Positions 1 to 5,957 of a stretch of DNA of 6,489 bases are shown here, one piece after another. The notes under the pieces are model-generated. The model worked only from the letters and a program-made list of their open reading frames with translations. It did not search any database and was not told the DNA's origin. A program made the position numbers and the translations under genes. The DNA is from Deltaproteobacteria bacterium (GTDB taxonomy: Bacteria; Desulfobacterota; BSN033; UBA1163): NCBI GenBank assembly GCA_016875155.1, contig VGSD01000170.1, positions 1 through 6,489 of the forward strand, in the 5' to 3' direction. Each line of letters begins with the position of its first letter. The first letter of the stretch is position 1.

Positions 1-295
1 ATTCTAACAGACGAAGCGTGCTGATAGTATTCACGTTGAAAATACGCTCGGCATGTGCAGGAAATTCCCTAAAATGTTCGGATTGGGCGAGGTGAATCAC
101 TGCATCGACTGATTCTGGAAATCCTTTCATGTTCCAGTCTTCAGCAAGATCGCGTTTGATGTAATGAGTGCGATGAGATTGTAGTTCCTCGGCTTTTCTC
201 GCGAGGGCATATAATTCCCAATTATCGCTTAAAAGGCCAACCACATGTCTTCCTATTAATCCAGTAGCCCCTATGATAAGACATTTTCTCATCAT
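1..295 (-). CDS. NAD-dependent epimerase/dehydratase (SDR), N-terminal part, cut by left window edge
   Basis: This is the first 98 codons of a short-chain dehydrogenase/reductase of the extended, nucleotide-sugar-modifying kind; the rest lies beyond position 1. The protein opens MMRKCLIIGATGLIGRHVVG, giving a glycine-rich NAD(P)-binding loop (G9, G12, G15) after the first beta strand. Residues 49-51 (DLA) and 66-72 (VIHLAQS) match the Rossmann strands that contact the adenine and the cofactor, and residues 86-98 (FNVNT...TLRLLE) match the helix that follows in UDP-glucose 4-epimerase relatives. The catalytic Tyr-Lys pair would lie outside the window, so activity and substrate cannot be judged. 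The ATG at 295 is preferred because GGAG lies 9 nt upstream. An in-frame ATG at 310 would add MERVW, but its GGAAG is only 3 nt away. The gene follows the flippase after 100 nt and is probably co-transcribed. It is likely a cytoplasmic enzyme that shapes a sugar donor. Confidence 0.85.
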   Translation of the reverse strand, partial: MMRKCLIIGATGLIGRHVVGLLSDNWELYALARKAEELQSHRTHYIKRDLAEDWNMKGFPESVDAVIHLAQSEHFREFPAHAERIFNVNTISTLRLLE

Positions 296-395
296 CCAAA
301 CCCGCTCCATTCACTTCCGAGAATCAGGGATGGCCTCTCCGACATTAAGCGGAACATGAGATATCATCCCCTTTGCCTTCTCTGTTGGGACACCC
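296..395 (-). other. 100-nt spacer between flippase and downstream epimerase; no promoter or terminator seen
   Basis: This is one of the two longest gaps in the window. I found no stem followed by a T-run that would make a rho-independent terminator, and no clear -35/-10 pair. It does contain an 18-residue open frame (311-367) that ends directly against the alternative ATG of the next gene, but nothing shows that it is translated. The simplest reading is an untranslated operon spacer carrying the ribosome binding site of the downstream epimerase. Confidence 0.5.
305..308 (-). promoter_or_regulatory. Ribosome binding site deciding the start of the left-edge epimerase
   Basis: Read on the minus strand, GGAG is followed by 9 nt and then ATG at 295, a normal spacing. 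The GGAG overlaps the alternative in-frame ATG at 310 (ATGGAG), whose own purine run (GGAAG, 314-318) ends only 3 nt before it. This favours the 295 start. The call rests on sequence inspection only. Confidence 0.45.
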
Positions 396-1892
396 CTATT
401 TGATTACTTCGGTCACCAAAGCCTTACGGCCCACCATGGAGGTCAGTAAGATTGCCCATTCTCGTCTGTCCACCACTCGGAGAGCAAACAGCAGGCCAGC
501 GAAACAAAAACAATATCCACTTTTGAATATTACACCCAACCAAAGTGGCATTTCCGGAAAATAAGTTACCCCTAATGTAAAAAGAAGAGTTAGTGCGGCC
601 ACCCTGAATATACGCGATGTTTCATACTTCACTGCCCACAACCGCTGGGAGGTTATCGAGTATGCGACAGTGAGAAACAGGTAGGAGGCAGCTGTTGTCC
701 AACTTGCCGCAACCATTCCCCACCTCGGAACAAACAAGATATTCAACCCAAGGTTCAGGAGTGCTGCCACCCATGAATAGAAAGCAAAATATTTGGTCCT
801 CATCGTAAGTGATATACTGAGAGCCGTCACGTGAGTCGAGGCTGAAGCCGTTATCGCCAACGCCAAAGGGCCAACCGCTAATGCCGCTGGATAGTAAACA
901 GAGGTAGATAAGATAACTAATAATTCCTTTGCAAAGGTCGTTATCAGAACACTGAGTAGTCCAAAACCAACGAGGAGATACGTCATGACTCGTCCGAAAA
1001 AGATGGGAGCCCGCTCTCTTTCTTCTTCGTAGATTTTTAGTGCCATAGGCGCCCAGGCTTGCCCGAATGACGCGTTGACGACGCTGAGCAATCCCGTCAA
1101 AGTAAATGCAATTCCATATAATCCAACTTGATCAAGCGTTGAAAGCTTCCCAAGGACGACCCGGTCTGACAGACCGAAAACCCAATAAGCCAAAGCCATC
1201 GGGACTAAGGGCAAAGCAAACAGCAATAGTCTCTTCAGTAAAGGGAGTGAAAAAAACGGACCCAATAGAGATCGAATGGTCCATAGGCGTATGGGAAACA
1301 TGAGGCAAGCCGCCACGAAGGCACCCCCAAAAACTCCGGTGAGACCTAAATCCATAACTATTGCGCCATATAACCCAAGTCCAATGCTCAATATCGTTGA
1401 AATAATGTTTAGGGCAGAAAAAAGCTTTGCCCGGAACTGATTGCGCAGTACTTGACTACACATGTTATTCATAAGACTTAGCGGGGTAGCGAGTAAGGCC
1501 AACATGAACAGAATCCGATACCGATCCGTTCCAAGAGCCCATTGGGAAAGGTATCGGGGCATCAGAAGCCATAAACTGACGAGGGTTAAGCTCCATAAAA
1601 ACAAAAAACCAAACCAGGTTGATGTGATGAGGCCCTTTTCCCTATCAGTCCTAGCATCAAAAAAGAAACGGGCATAAGTTGTGTCGCCACCCAGGCTTAA
1701 AACGATGTTCAACAACCCTATGATCGTAGTTACGAGACTCCAAATACCATATTCCTCGGGGGCGAAAATGCGGGTATAAATTGGAATAGTGAAAAAGGCA
1801 GCAGCTCTTAGAATCAGATCTCCGGTGCCATAGACAGCGATGTCTCGGATGAGGTGATGGGTGGTCGGTTTCAATCTATGATCGTCATCCAT
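396..1892 (-). CDS. Wzx-like oligosaccharide flippase (polysaccharide biosynthesis protein, MOP superfamily)
   Basis: This 498-aa integral inner-membrane protein has the length and layout of the polysaccharide synthesis/Wzx transporters, which move undecaprenyl-linked repeat units from the cytoplasmic to the periplasmic face. Hydrophobic segments occur all along the chain, roughly at 24-40, 48-68, 91-111, 127-147, 160-180, 185-205, 220-240, 256-275, 302-322, 335-358, 368-388, 392-412, 430-445 and 450-472. Family-like stretches are PIYTRIFAPEEYGIWSL (37-53) near the N-terminus, DRVVLGKL (243-250), GQAWAPMALKIY (277-288) and GMVAASWTTAASY (392-404). It starts 5 nt after the stop of the glycosyltransferase with only a weak upstream AGG, so translation is probably coupled to that gene. 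Its place beside a glycosyltransferase, a methyltransferase and epimerases supports an O-antigen, capsule or exopolysaccharide unit as cargo. Substrate specificity cannot be read from sequence, so the wzx symbol is withheld. G+C is similar to asnB. Confidence 0.93.
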   Translation of the reverse strand: MDDDHRLKPTTHHLIRDIAVYGTGDLILRAAAFFTIPIYTRIFAPEEYGIWSLVTTIIGLLNIVLSLGGDTTYARFFFDARTDREKGLITSTWFGFLFLWSLTLVSLWLLMPRYLSQWALGTDRYRILFMLALLATPLSLMNNMCSQVLRNQFRAKLFSALNIISTILSIGLGLYGAIVMDLGLTGVFGGAFVAACLMFPIRLWTIRSLLGPFFSLPLLKRLLLFALPLVPMALAYWVFGLSDRVVLGKLSTLDQVGLYGIAFTLTGLLSVVNASFGQAWAPMALKIYEEERERAPIFFGRVMTYLLVGFGLLSVLITTFAKELLVILSTSVYYPAALAVGPLALAITASASTHVTALSISLTMRTKYFAFYSWVAALLNLGLNILFVPRWGMVAASWTTAASYLFLTVAYSITSQRLWAVKYETSRIFRVAALTLLFTLGVTYFPEMPLWLGVIFKSGYCFCFAGLLFALRVVDRREWAILLTSMVGRKALVTEVIK

Positions 1893-1897
1893 AATGA

Positions 1898-3079
1898 TCA
1901 GAGCCTAAGGGAAGTCAAAATATTTTTAAAAACCTCCCCGATTTTTTCTGTCGAATGATGATTCCTCACAAATTCTCGGCTCCTTTCTCCTATCTTTATC
2001 AATTCTTCTCGGTGTAAGAAAGCCCATCTGATCTTTTCTTCAATCTCTAACAGATTCGTGTTGATCACGGGAATCTCTTCACGCCTCACCAGCCCGGCCT
2101 TAACATAGAGGTCAATCAGATCTTCTCTGAGATAACAGAGGACTGGCTTTTTCATTGCCATGGCTTCCATAGCGAACATGGCATACCACCCGATGACAAA
2201 TTGGTCCGCAACCAAATCAACGCTCTCGATGGCTTTCTGGATTTCAGAGTTCGGAACACCTCTCATCAAGACAAGTTCAATGTTGAGCCCCTCCTTCTTG
2301 ACTGTTTCAACGGCATCCACTAAAGCTTTTGTCCCCTTAATAGCGACGTGATTGGGGGCATGAAGTATTCTTAACTTGCCCGTTTTATCCACCCCAGGCT
2401 CTTGTTTCGTTGGATTCCATCTATCTAAATCAATAGAAAAGTGAGCCAACATAAGAGTATCCCAATGATACATATAATCGACCCACTCACATCCGGAAAT
2501 CACCCAATCAGCATGTCGGGTCCATCTATCAACACTATTACTTACACGTCTTCGATACTTGCGGAAATTGGGATAATCTATAGAAACGGTATGCTTAAAA
2601 TACAAATTCTTGGATCTCGTCAGAACTTGTACGTCACTCCCGTACGGCATGACAACCACTCTGATCTTAGCCATCTTATAGAAATGAGGCTCAAAACGAT
2701 CCAATATTCTTGTGGTCCAAAGGGGTCCCCCGTGAAAATGAATAAAAAGACTCTTGTATCTGAATAAGCATCGTAAGAAAAGGTAAAACGGTATAAGGAC
2801 GGCTGTCAGTAGATTGGAACGCCACCTGCACAAGTTGATGTCAAACTCGTCCGTGATGAAATAAACCTCGGAAACAAAAGTCTCTGCGCTATATCCATTC
2901 TGAATCAAAGCTTTTTTATGGTATACATTGCTGATCAATGGTTCCGGTCCAAGACCAACATCTATCTTTCGATTGGAATATCTCGAAAGGTAGGAAATGA
3001 CGAAGCATGGGATAATCAAGAGGACTTCCAGAACAGCTAGTACCCATTTAAATAGAGATAAGAACCTTTTAATTTCCAT
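1898..3079 (-). CDS. GT-B type glycosyltransferase (family 4-like) with N-terminal membrane anchor
   Basis: This 393-aa protein is a probable retaining glycosyltransferase that adds a sugar to a growing lipid-linked repeat unit at the cytoplasmic face of the membrane. Residues 10-32 form a strong hydrophobic segment that likely anchors it, and a second hydrophobic stretch lies at 88-105. The N-terminal Rossmann-like half includes FIHFHGG (112-118) and PYGSDV (145-150). The C-terminal half carries LRILHAPNHVAIKGT (237-250), which resembles the donor-binding start of GT4 C-domains, then the stretch 287-305 and EAMAMKKPVLCYLRED (305-320). E305 sits where GT4 enzymes place an acidic residue contacting the nucleotide-sugar; this assignment is by resemblance. 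The start overlaps the methyltransferase stop by 11 nt, with GAGG 4 nt upstream, a typical coupled arrangement. Donor and acceptor are unknown. The middle of the gene is more A+T-rich than the flippase. Confidence 0.85.
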   Translation of the reverse strand: MEIKRFLSLFKWVLAVLEVLLIIPCFVISYLSRYSNRKIDVGLGPEPLISNVYHKKALIQNGYSAETFVSEVYFITDEFDINLCRWRSNLLTAVLIPFYLFLRCLFRYKSLFIHFHGGPLWTTRILDRFEPHFYKMAKIRVVVMPYGSDVQVLTRSKNLYFKHTVSIDYPNFRKYRRRVSNSVDRWTRHADWVISGCEWVDYMYHWDTLMLAHFSIDLDRWNPTKQEPGVDKTGKLRILHAPNHVAIKGTKALVDAVETVKKEGLNIELVLMRGVPNSEIQKAIESVDLVADQFVIGWYAMFAMEAMAMKKPVLCYLREDLIDLYVKAGLVRREEIPVINTNLLEIEEKIRWAFLHREELIKIGERSREFVRNHHSTEKIGEVFKNILTSLRL

Positions 3080-3947
3080 TGGACCTCATTTTTGAAAAAC
3101 ATAGAAATACTTCATCCCTATTATTGTAAACACGTTCAATGAGCCTAAATTTATTTCTCATTAAAGAAATTACATCTTGGGGAGTTTCCAGGAAGGCGTG
3201 GAATGGATCAACCGCACCATGGGGTCGATAAAATATAATCCAGTTCGGATAAGTAACAAATTTATCCGTCCTGTAACCTTTCCTTAGGTTCATTATTTTC
3301 GATCGTAACAAAGAACGACCCTTGCTCCAAAAGGAGTGATGATGATCACTCATCCATATTATTACCTTGCCACCCTCCACCAAATTTCTGTAAGATTCTC
3401 TTATCGTATATTCTAAAGAACATACATGATCCAGACTGGTAGCAAATATCAAAGCATCAAACTGTTTGTCTTCAAAAGGCATAAATTCGCTACAACCAAC
3501 AATCCTCATGCCTCTAAAAGATCGATTCTCGATAGGATCAATTCCAATAAATTCAAATTTACTCTTATCTTCAAAATCAAGGTATCCTGGAATTTCCAAT
3601 AACCCGCAACCTACATCTAACAATCTTCCAGAATCAATGTGAGACAAAATAAATTTTCTGAAACGGATGACGTCTTGTCTTTCAGGTAGTGAAATAGAAC
3701 CTTCCCTGAGAAACAGGTAGCTGAGGTACGCATTATTATTTAAGACCTTATTCAGAAGATACTGTCTTCTAAATACTTTAAATAGCAACGTATCAAAATC
3801 GTAGCCTAGATAATTGGGCGCATAGTTATAGCGGGAATTGCAGGAGCGACAAGTTATTATTCCGGACCCCGTTGTTGGCACGTCAATGGATCTACTGCAT
3901 GAAACACATCGATATTGCAATGATGTCCTCCAAACCAAAACCCTCAT
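3069..3947 (-). CDS. Class I SAM-dependent methyltransferase with N-terminal Trm112-like zinc ribbon
   Basis: Up to 292 aa. The N-terminus carries a four-cysteine zinc ribbon, C14-x2-C17 then C33-x2-C36 followed by NSRYNY, laid out like the Trm112-type ribbon found at the front of some bacterial methyltransferases. The catalytic domain follows: LLDVGCG (109-115) is SAM-binding motif I, FIGIDP (133-138) is the second strand, PFEDKQFDALIFATSLDHV (157-175) matches the motif around the active site, and LVEGGKVIIW (189-198) is the post-motif strand. An unusual DHHH (201-204) follows it. The target is unknown; in this cluster a sugar or precursor hydroxyl or amine is plausible, but that is inference. 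The gene follows asnB by 40 nt and overlaps the glycosyltransferase by 11 nt. The given start (ATG 3947) has no clear Shine-Dalgarno; a TTG at 3920 has a strong one and would remove nine residues while keeping the zinc ribbon. G+C is clearly lower than in asnB. Confidence 0.85.
   Translation of the reverse strand: MRVLVWRTSLQYRCVSCSRSIDVPTTGSGIITCRSCNSRYNYAPNYLGYDFDTLLFKVFRRQYLLNKVLNNNAYLSYLFLREGSISLPERQDVIRFRKFILSHIDSGRLLDVGCGLLEIPGYLDFEDKSKFEFIGIDPIENRSFRGMRIVGCSEFMPFEDKQFDALIFATSLDHVCSLEYTIRESYRNLVEGGKVIIWMSDHHHSFWSKGRSLLRSKIMNLRKGYRTDKFVTYPNWIIFYRPHGAVDPFHAFLETPQDVISLMRNKFRLIERVYNNRDEVFLCFSKMRSNGN
3084..3087 (-). promoter_or_regulatory. Ribosome binding site of the glycosyltransferase, inside the methyltransferase gene
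   Basis: On the minus strand GAGG lies 4 nt before the ATG at 3079 and within the last codons of the methyltransferase, whose TAA falls at 3071-3069. With the 11-nt overlap, this places both termination and re-initiation under the same ribosome footprint. It is evidence for translational coupling and for the 3079 start. The spacing is slightly short. Confidence 0.5.
3927..3931 (-). promoter_or_regulatory. Strong Shine-Dalgarno GGAGG pointing to a TTG start (3920) for the methyltransferase
   Basis: On the minus strand the run TGGAGGACATCATTG lies nine codons into the open frame. GGAGG is followed by a 6-nt spacer and then TTG, which is close to ideal. By contrast, the 40 nt before the ATG at 3947 hold no purine-rich core at a proper distance. 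A TTG start would give MQYRCVSC, with the first zinc-ribbon cysteine four residues later (residue 5), as is common for such ribbons. Confidence 0.5.
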
Positions 3948-3987
3948 TGTTGATACCGCTTTGGCTCGTTTTAGCCTTAGATCTTGA

Positions 3988-5868
3988 TTATTCTAAAAAT
4001 ATCTCACACCATTTCTCAAAATTGAGCAAGGACCATATGAAGAGACGCCTGTTCTGTTTACCTTTGATGTGCTCATTCACCAGTCTATGGACAGCTTTCT
4101 GGTCCAGGTATTTGTAAAGTCTCGCCCGTTTGTCCAGGATCTTGCGGTTCACGTATTCCATGCTCTCCCCCTTGAACCAGCTAGCATCGGGGGCAGAAAA
4201 TCCTTGTTTTTCACCATCGGTGATCTCAGATGGAACGTATCGCTGCATCACCTTACGAAGGATCAATTTCCCATCTTTAACTTGTTGGAAATATTTGAGT
4301 GTTTTAAGAGCGGGTTCATTTTCATTCAGGCGAAGGACTTCTCCTAAATTTCTTAATTTCAACCGGACAGGAATTTGGATCGCAAAGTCCACCAGATCGT
4401 TGTCCAGAAACGGAACTCTTGTTTCCAGACTGTGGGCCATGCTAAGTTTGTCCTCAACGATGAGGAGTCCATGCAGGAAAGTCTTCGCCTCTAAATAGAG
4501 AGAATAGTTAATATAGTCTTCAGGCCTTGTTAATTCATCAGTGTGTTTATGAAATACATCTCTGAAGATATCTCGAGTGGAAACATTCTTGACTTCATCC
4601 CATACGGGACGAAAAACCTCTTGAATGTCGCTATGGTCGATAAGCCGCTGCCAATAGGCATAATACTTATCGACATATTGTTCAAAATCGTCGTTCACTA
4701 CGGCTCGATAATAGCGCCATGGGTAACCGCCGAAGAGTTCATCGCCCCCGGTGCCGGAAAGCACCACTTTAACAAACTTGGAGGCAAGTTGGGCCACATA
4801 GTAGTTCGGGTAGCTCTGCCCCACCCGGGGCTCCTCTAAATGCCATGATAGGCTGGGGAGGACACGCTCCATATCCCCTGCTTTGAGAACCATCTCATAA
4901 TGCTCCGTTTTAAAGAGATAAGACATCAGTTCTGCCTTCTCTCTCTCATCGAATCCCATTTCCAAACCGGATGCAGAGTGAAGGTCAAAACCACAGGTGA
5001 AGGTCTTAATGTTGGGAAGCTGCATGGCGGCGACAGCCGTAATCGATCCAGAATCCATTCCACCGCTCAAGTAGGAACCCACCTCAACGTCACTTACCAG
5101 TTGACGGTTGACCGCCTGTTTGAAAAGACGGTCAAGTTCATCCACATAGTCCTGCTCGGTGGCCGGATGTTCAGGTTCTTGAAAATCGAAATCCCAATAT
5201 CGAATTGGTTTAAGGGAGTCGATTGCTTTGCCAAGGGGAATCTGGGCAAAGCACCCAGCGGGAAAGGTCCATATCCCTTTCAAAAGGGTTTTTTGCGTAA
5301 AAATATTCTGAAAGGTGAAATATTCGATTAAACCCTCGAAGTCGATCCCCCGCCGAATGGACGGATGTTCCAGGATCGCCTTCTGCTCCGAAGCGAATAT
5401 AAATGTTGGTCCAACAAAAGTATAGTAAAGTGGCTTAATCCCATAACGGTCACGAGCAAGGAAAAGCTCTTGCCTTGTTTTATCCCATATTGCAAAGGCA
5501 AACATTCCATTGAACTTGTGAATGCAATTATTTCCCCATTGAACATAAGACTGAAGAATGACCTCGGTATCGGTTCTGGATCTAAACCGATGTCCAAGGT
5601 TTTCCAATTCTACCTTCAAATTTTGAAAATTGTAAATTTCACCGTTGTAAGTGATCGCGTACTGTTTATTTTCAGTAACCATGGGTTGGTGCCCAGCACG
5701 TGAAAGATCGATGATCGCAAGCCGACGATGTCCTAACCCAACAAAACTATCGACATAGAATCCCTCAGAATCCGGGCCCCTATGTTTAATTGCATCCGTC
5801 ATTTTCCGGAGCAAAACAGGAGAAACAGGTTCTCCATTGAGATTGAAAGTTCCTACAATTCCACACAT
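3988..5868 (-). CDS. asnB: Asparagine synthase (glutamine-hydrolysing), class II amidotransferase
   Basis: This 626-aa cytoplasmic enzyme releases ammonia from glutamine and uses ATP to adenylate a carboxylate, in the standard case aspartate to asparagine. The N-terminal Ntn glutaminase domain (about 1-210) starts MCGIVGTF with the nucleophile Cys2 exposed after Met removal, then RLAIIDLS (49-56), NGEIYN (75-80) and RTDTEV (98-103), all glutamine-pocket motifs. The synthetase domain has the pyrophosphate loop SGGMDS (268-273), GTGGDELFGG (372-381) and EDKLSMAHSLETRVPFLD (472-489). All key residues seem intact, so it should be active. Such genes recur in surface-polysaccharide loci, where some members are thought to amidate uronic acids; whether this one makes asparagine or a sugar amide cannot be decided here. 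The start is fixed by the Met-Cys rule; GGGGAG lies 11 nt upstream. It sits 89 nt after the epimerase and 40 nt before the methyltransferase. Confidence 0.95.
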   Translation of the reverse strand: MCGIVGTFNLNGEPVSPVLLRKMTDAIKHRGPDSEGFYVDSFVGLGHRRLAIIDLSRAGHQPMVTENKQYAITYNGEIYNFQNLKVELENLGHRFRSRTDTEVILQSYVQWGNNCIHKFNGMFAFAIWDKTRQELFLARDRYGIKPLYYTFVGPTFIFASEQKAILEHPSIRRGIDFEGLIEYFTFQNIFTQKTLLKGIWTFPAGCFAQIPLGKAIDSLKPIRYWDFDFQEPEHPATEQDYVDELDRLFKQAVNRQLVSDVEVGSYLSGGMDSGSITAVAAMQLPNIKTFTCGFDLHSASGLEMGFDEREKAELMSYLFKTEHYEMVLKAGDMERVLPSLSWHLEEPRVGQSYPNYYVAQLASKFVKVVLSGTGGDELFGGYPWRYYRAVVNDDFEQYVDKYYAYWQRLIDHSDIQEVFRPVWDEVKNVSTRDIFRDVFHKHTDELTRPEDYINYSLYLEAKTFLHGLLIVEDKLSMAHSLETRVPFLDNDLVDFAIQIPVRLKLRNLGEVLRLNENEPALKTLKYFQQVKDGKLILRKVMQRYVPSEITDGEKQGFSAPDASWFKGESMEYVNRKILDKRARLYKYLDQKAVHRLVNEHIKGKQNRRLFIWSLLNFEKWCEIFLE

Positions 5869-5879
5869 AGACTATCTTT

Positions 5880-5885
5880 CTCCCC
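5880..5885 (-). promoter_or_regulatory. Ribosome binding site of asnB
   Basis: On the minus strand GGGGAG is followed by 11 nt and the ATG at 5868. The spacing is slightly long, but it is the only strong purine core near the start. The start itself is secured by the obligatory Met-Cys N-terminus. The 89-nt gap in which it lies shows no convincing promoter or terminator, only a 4-bp hairpin-like element at 5943-5954. Confidence 0.45.
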
Positions 5886-5957
5886 GTCAGAATCTATCCA
5901 ATCCTTTGGTAACAATCTCCTCTCCCATTGTTTTTAAATCGATACCTAAAGGTACTG

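Noticed and set aside
2441..2767. Plus-strand 108-codon open frame opposite the glycosyltransferase
   Set aside because: Opposite an intact, motif-bearing glycosyltransferase; no domain seen and no independent support.
4130..4498. Plus-strand open frame of 122 codons opposite the 3' part of asnB
   Set aside because: Antisense to conserved asnB sequence, with low-complexity Ser/Arg/Leu-rich translation and no domain; a shadow frame.
4900..5331. Plus-strand open frame of 143 codons opposite asnB
   Set aside because: It lies wholly antisense to a well-supported asnB region with glutaminase and synthetase motifs, shows no recognisable domain, and is best explained as a shadow frame.
5328..5597. 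Minus-strand 89-codon frame inside asnB
   Set aside because: Same strand but a different frame, within the conserved glutaminase domain; its translation resembles no family. asnB itself is intact, so no frameshift needs to be invoked.
5943..5954. Small inverted repeat (TACC TAAA GGTA) after the epimerase stop, as a terminator
   Set aside because: Only a 4-bp stem without a following T-run; too weak to act as a rho-independent terminator, and asnB follows on the same strand.
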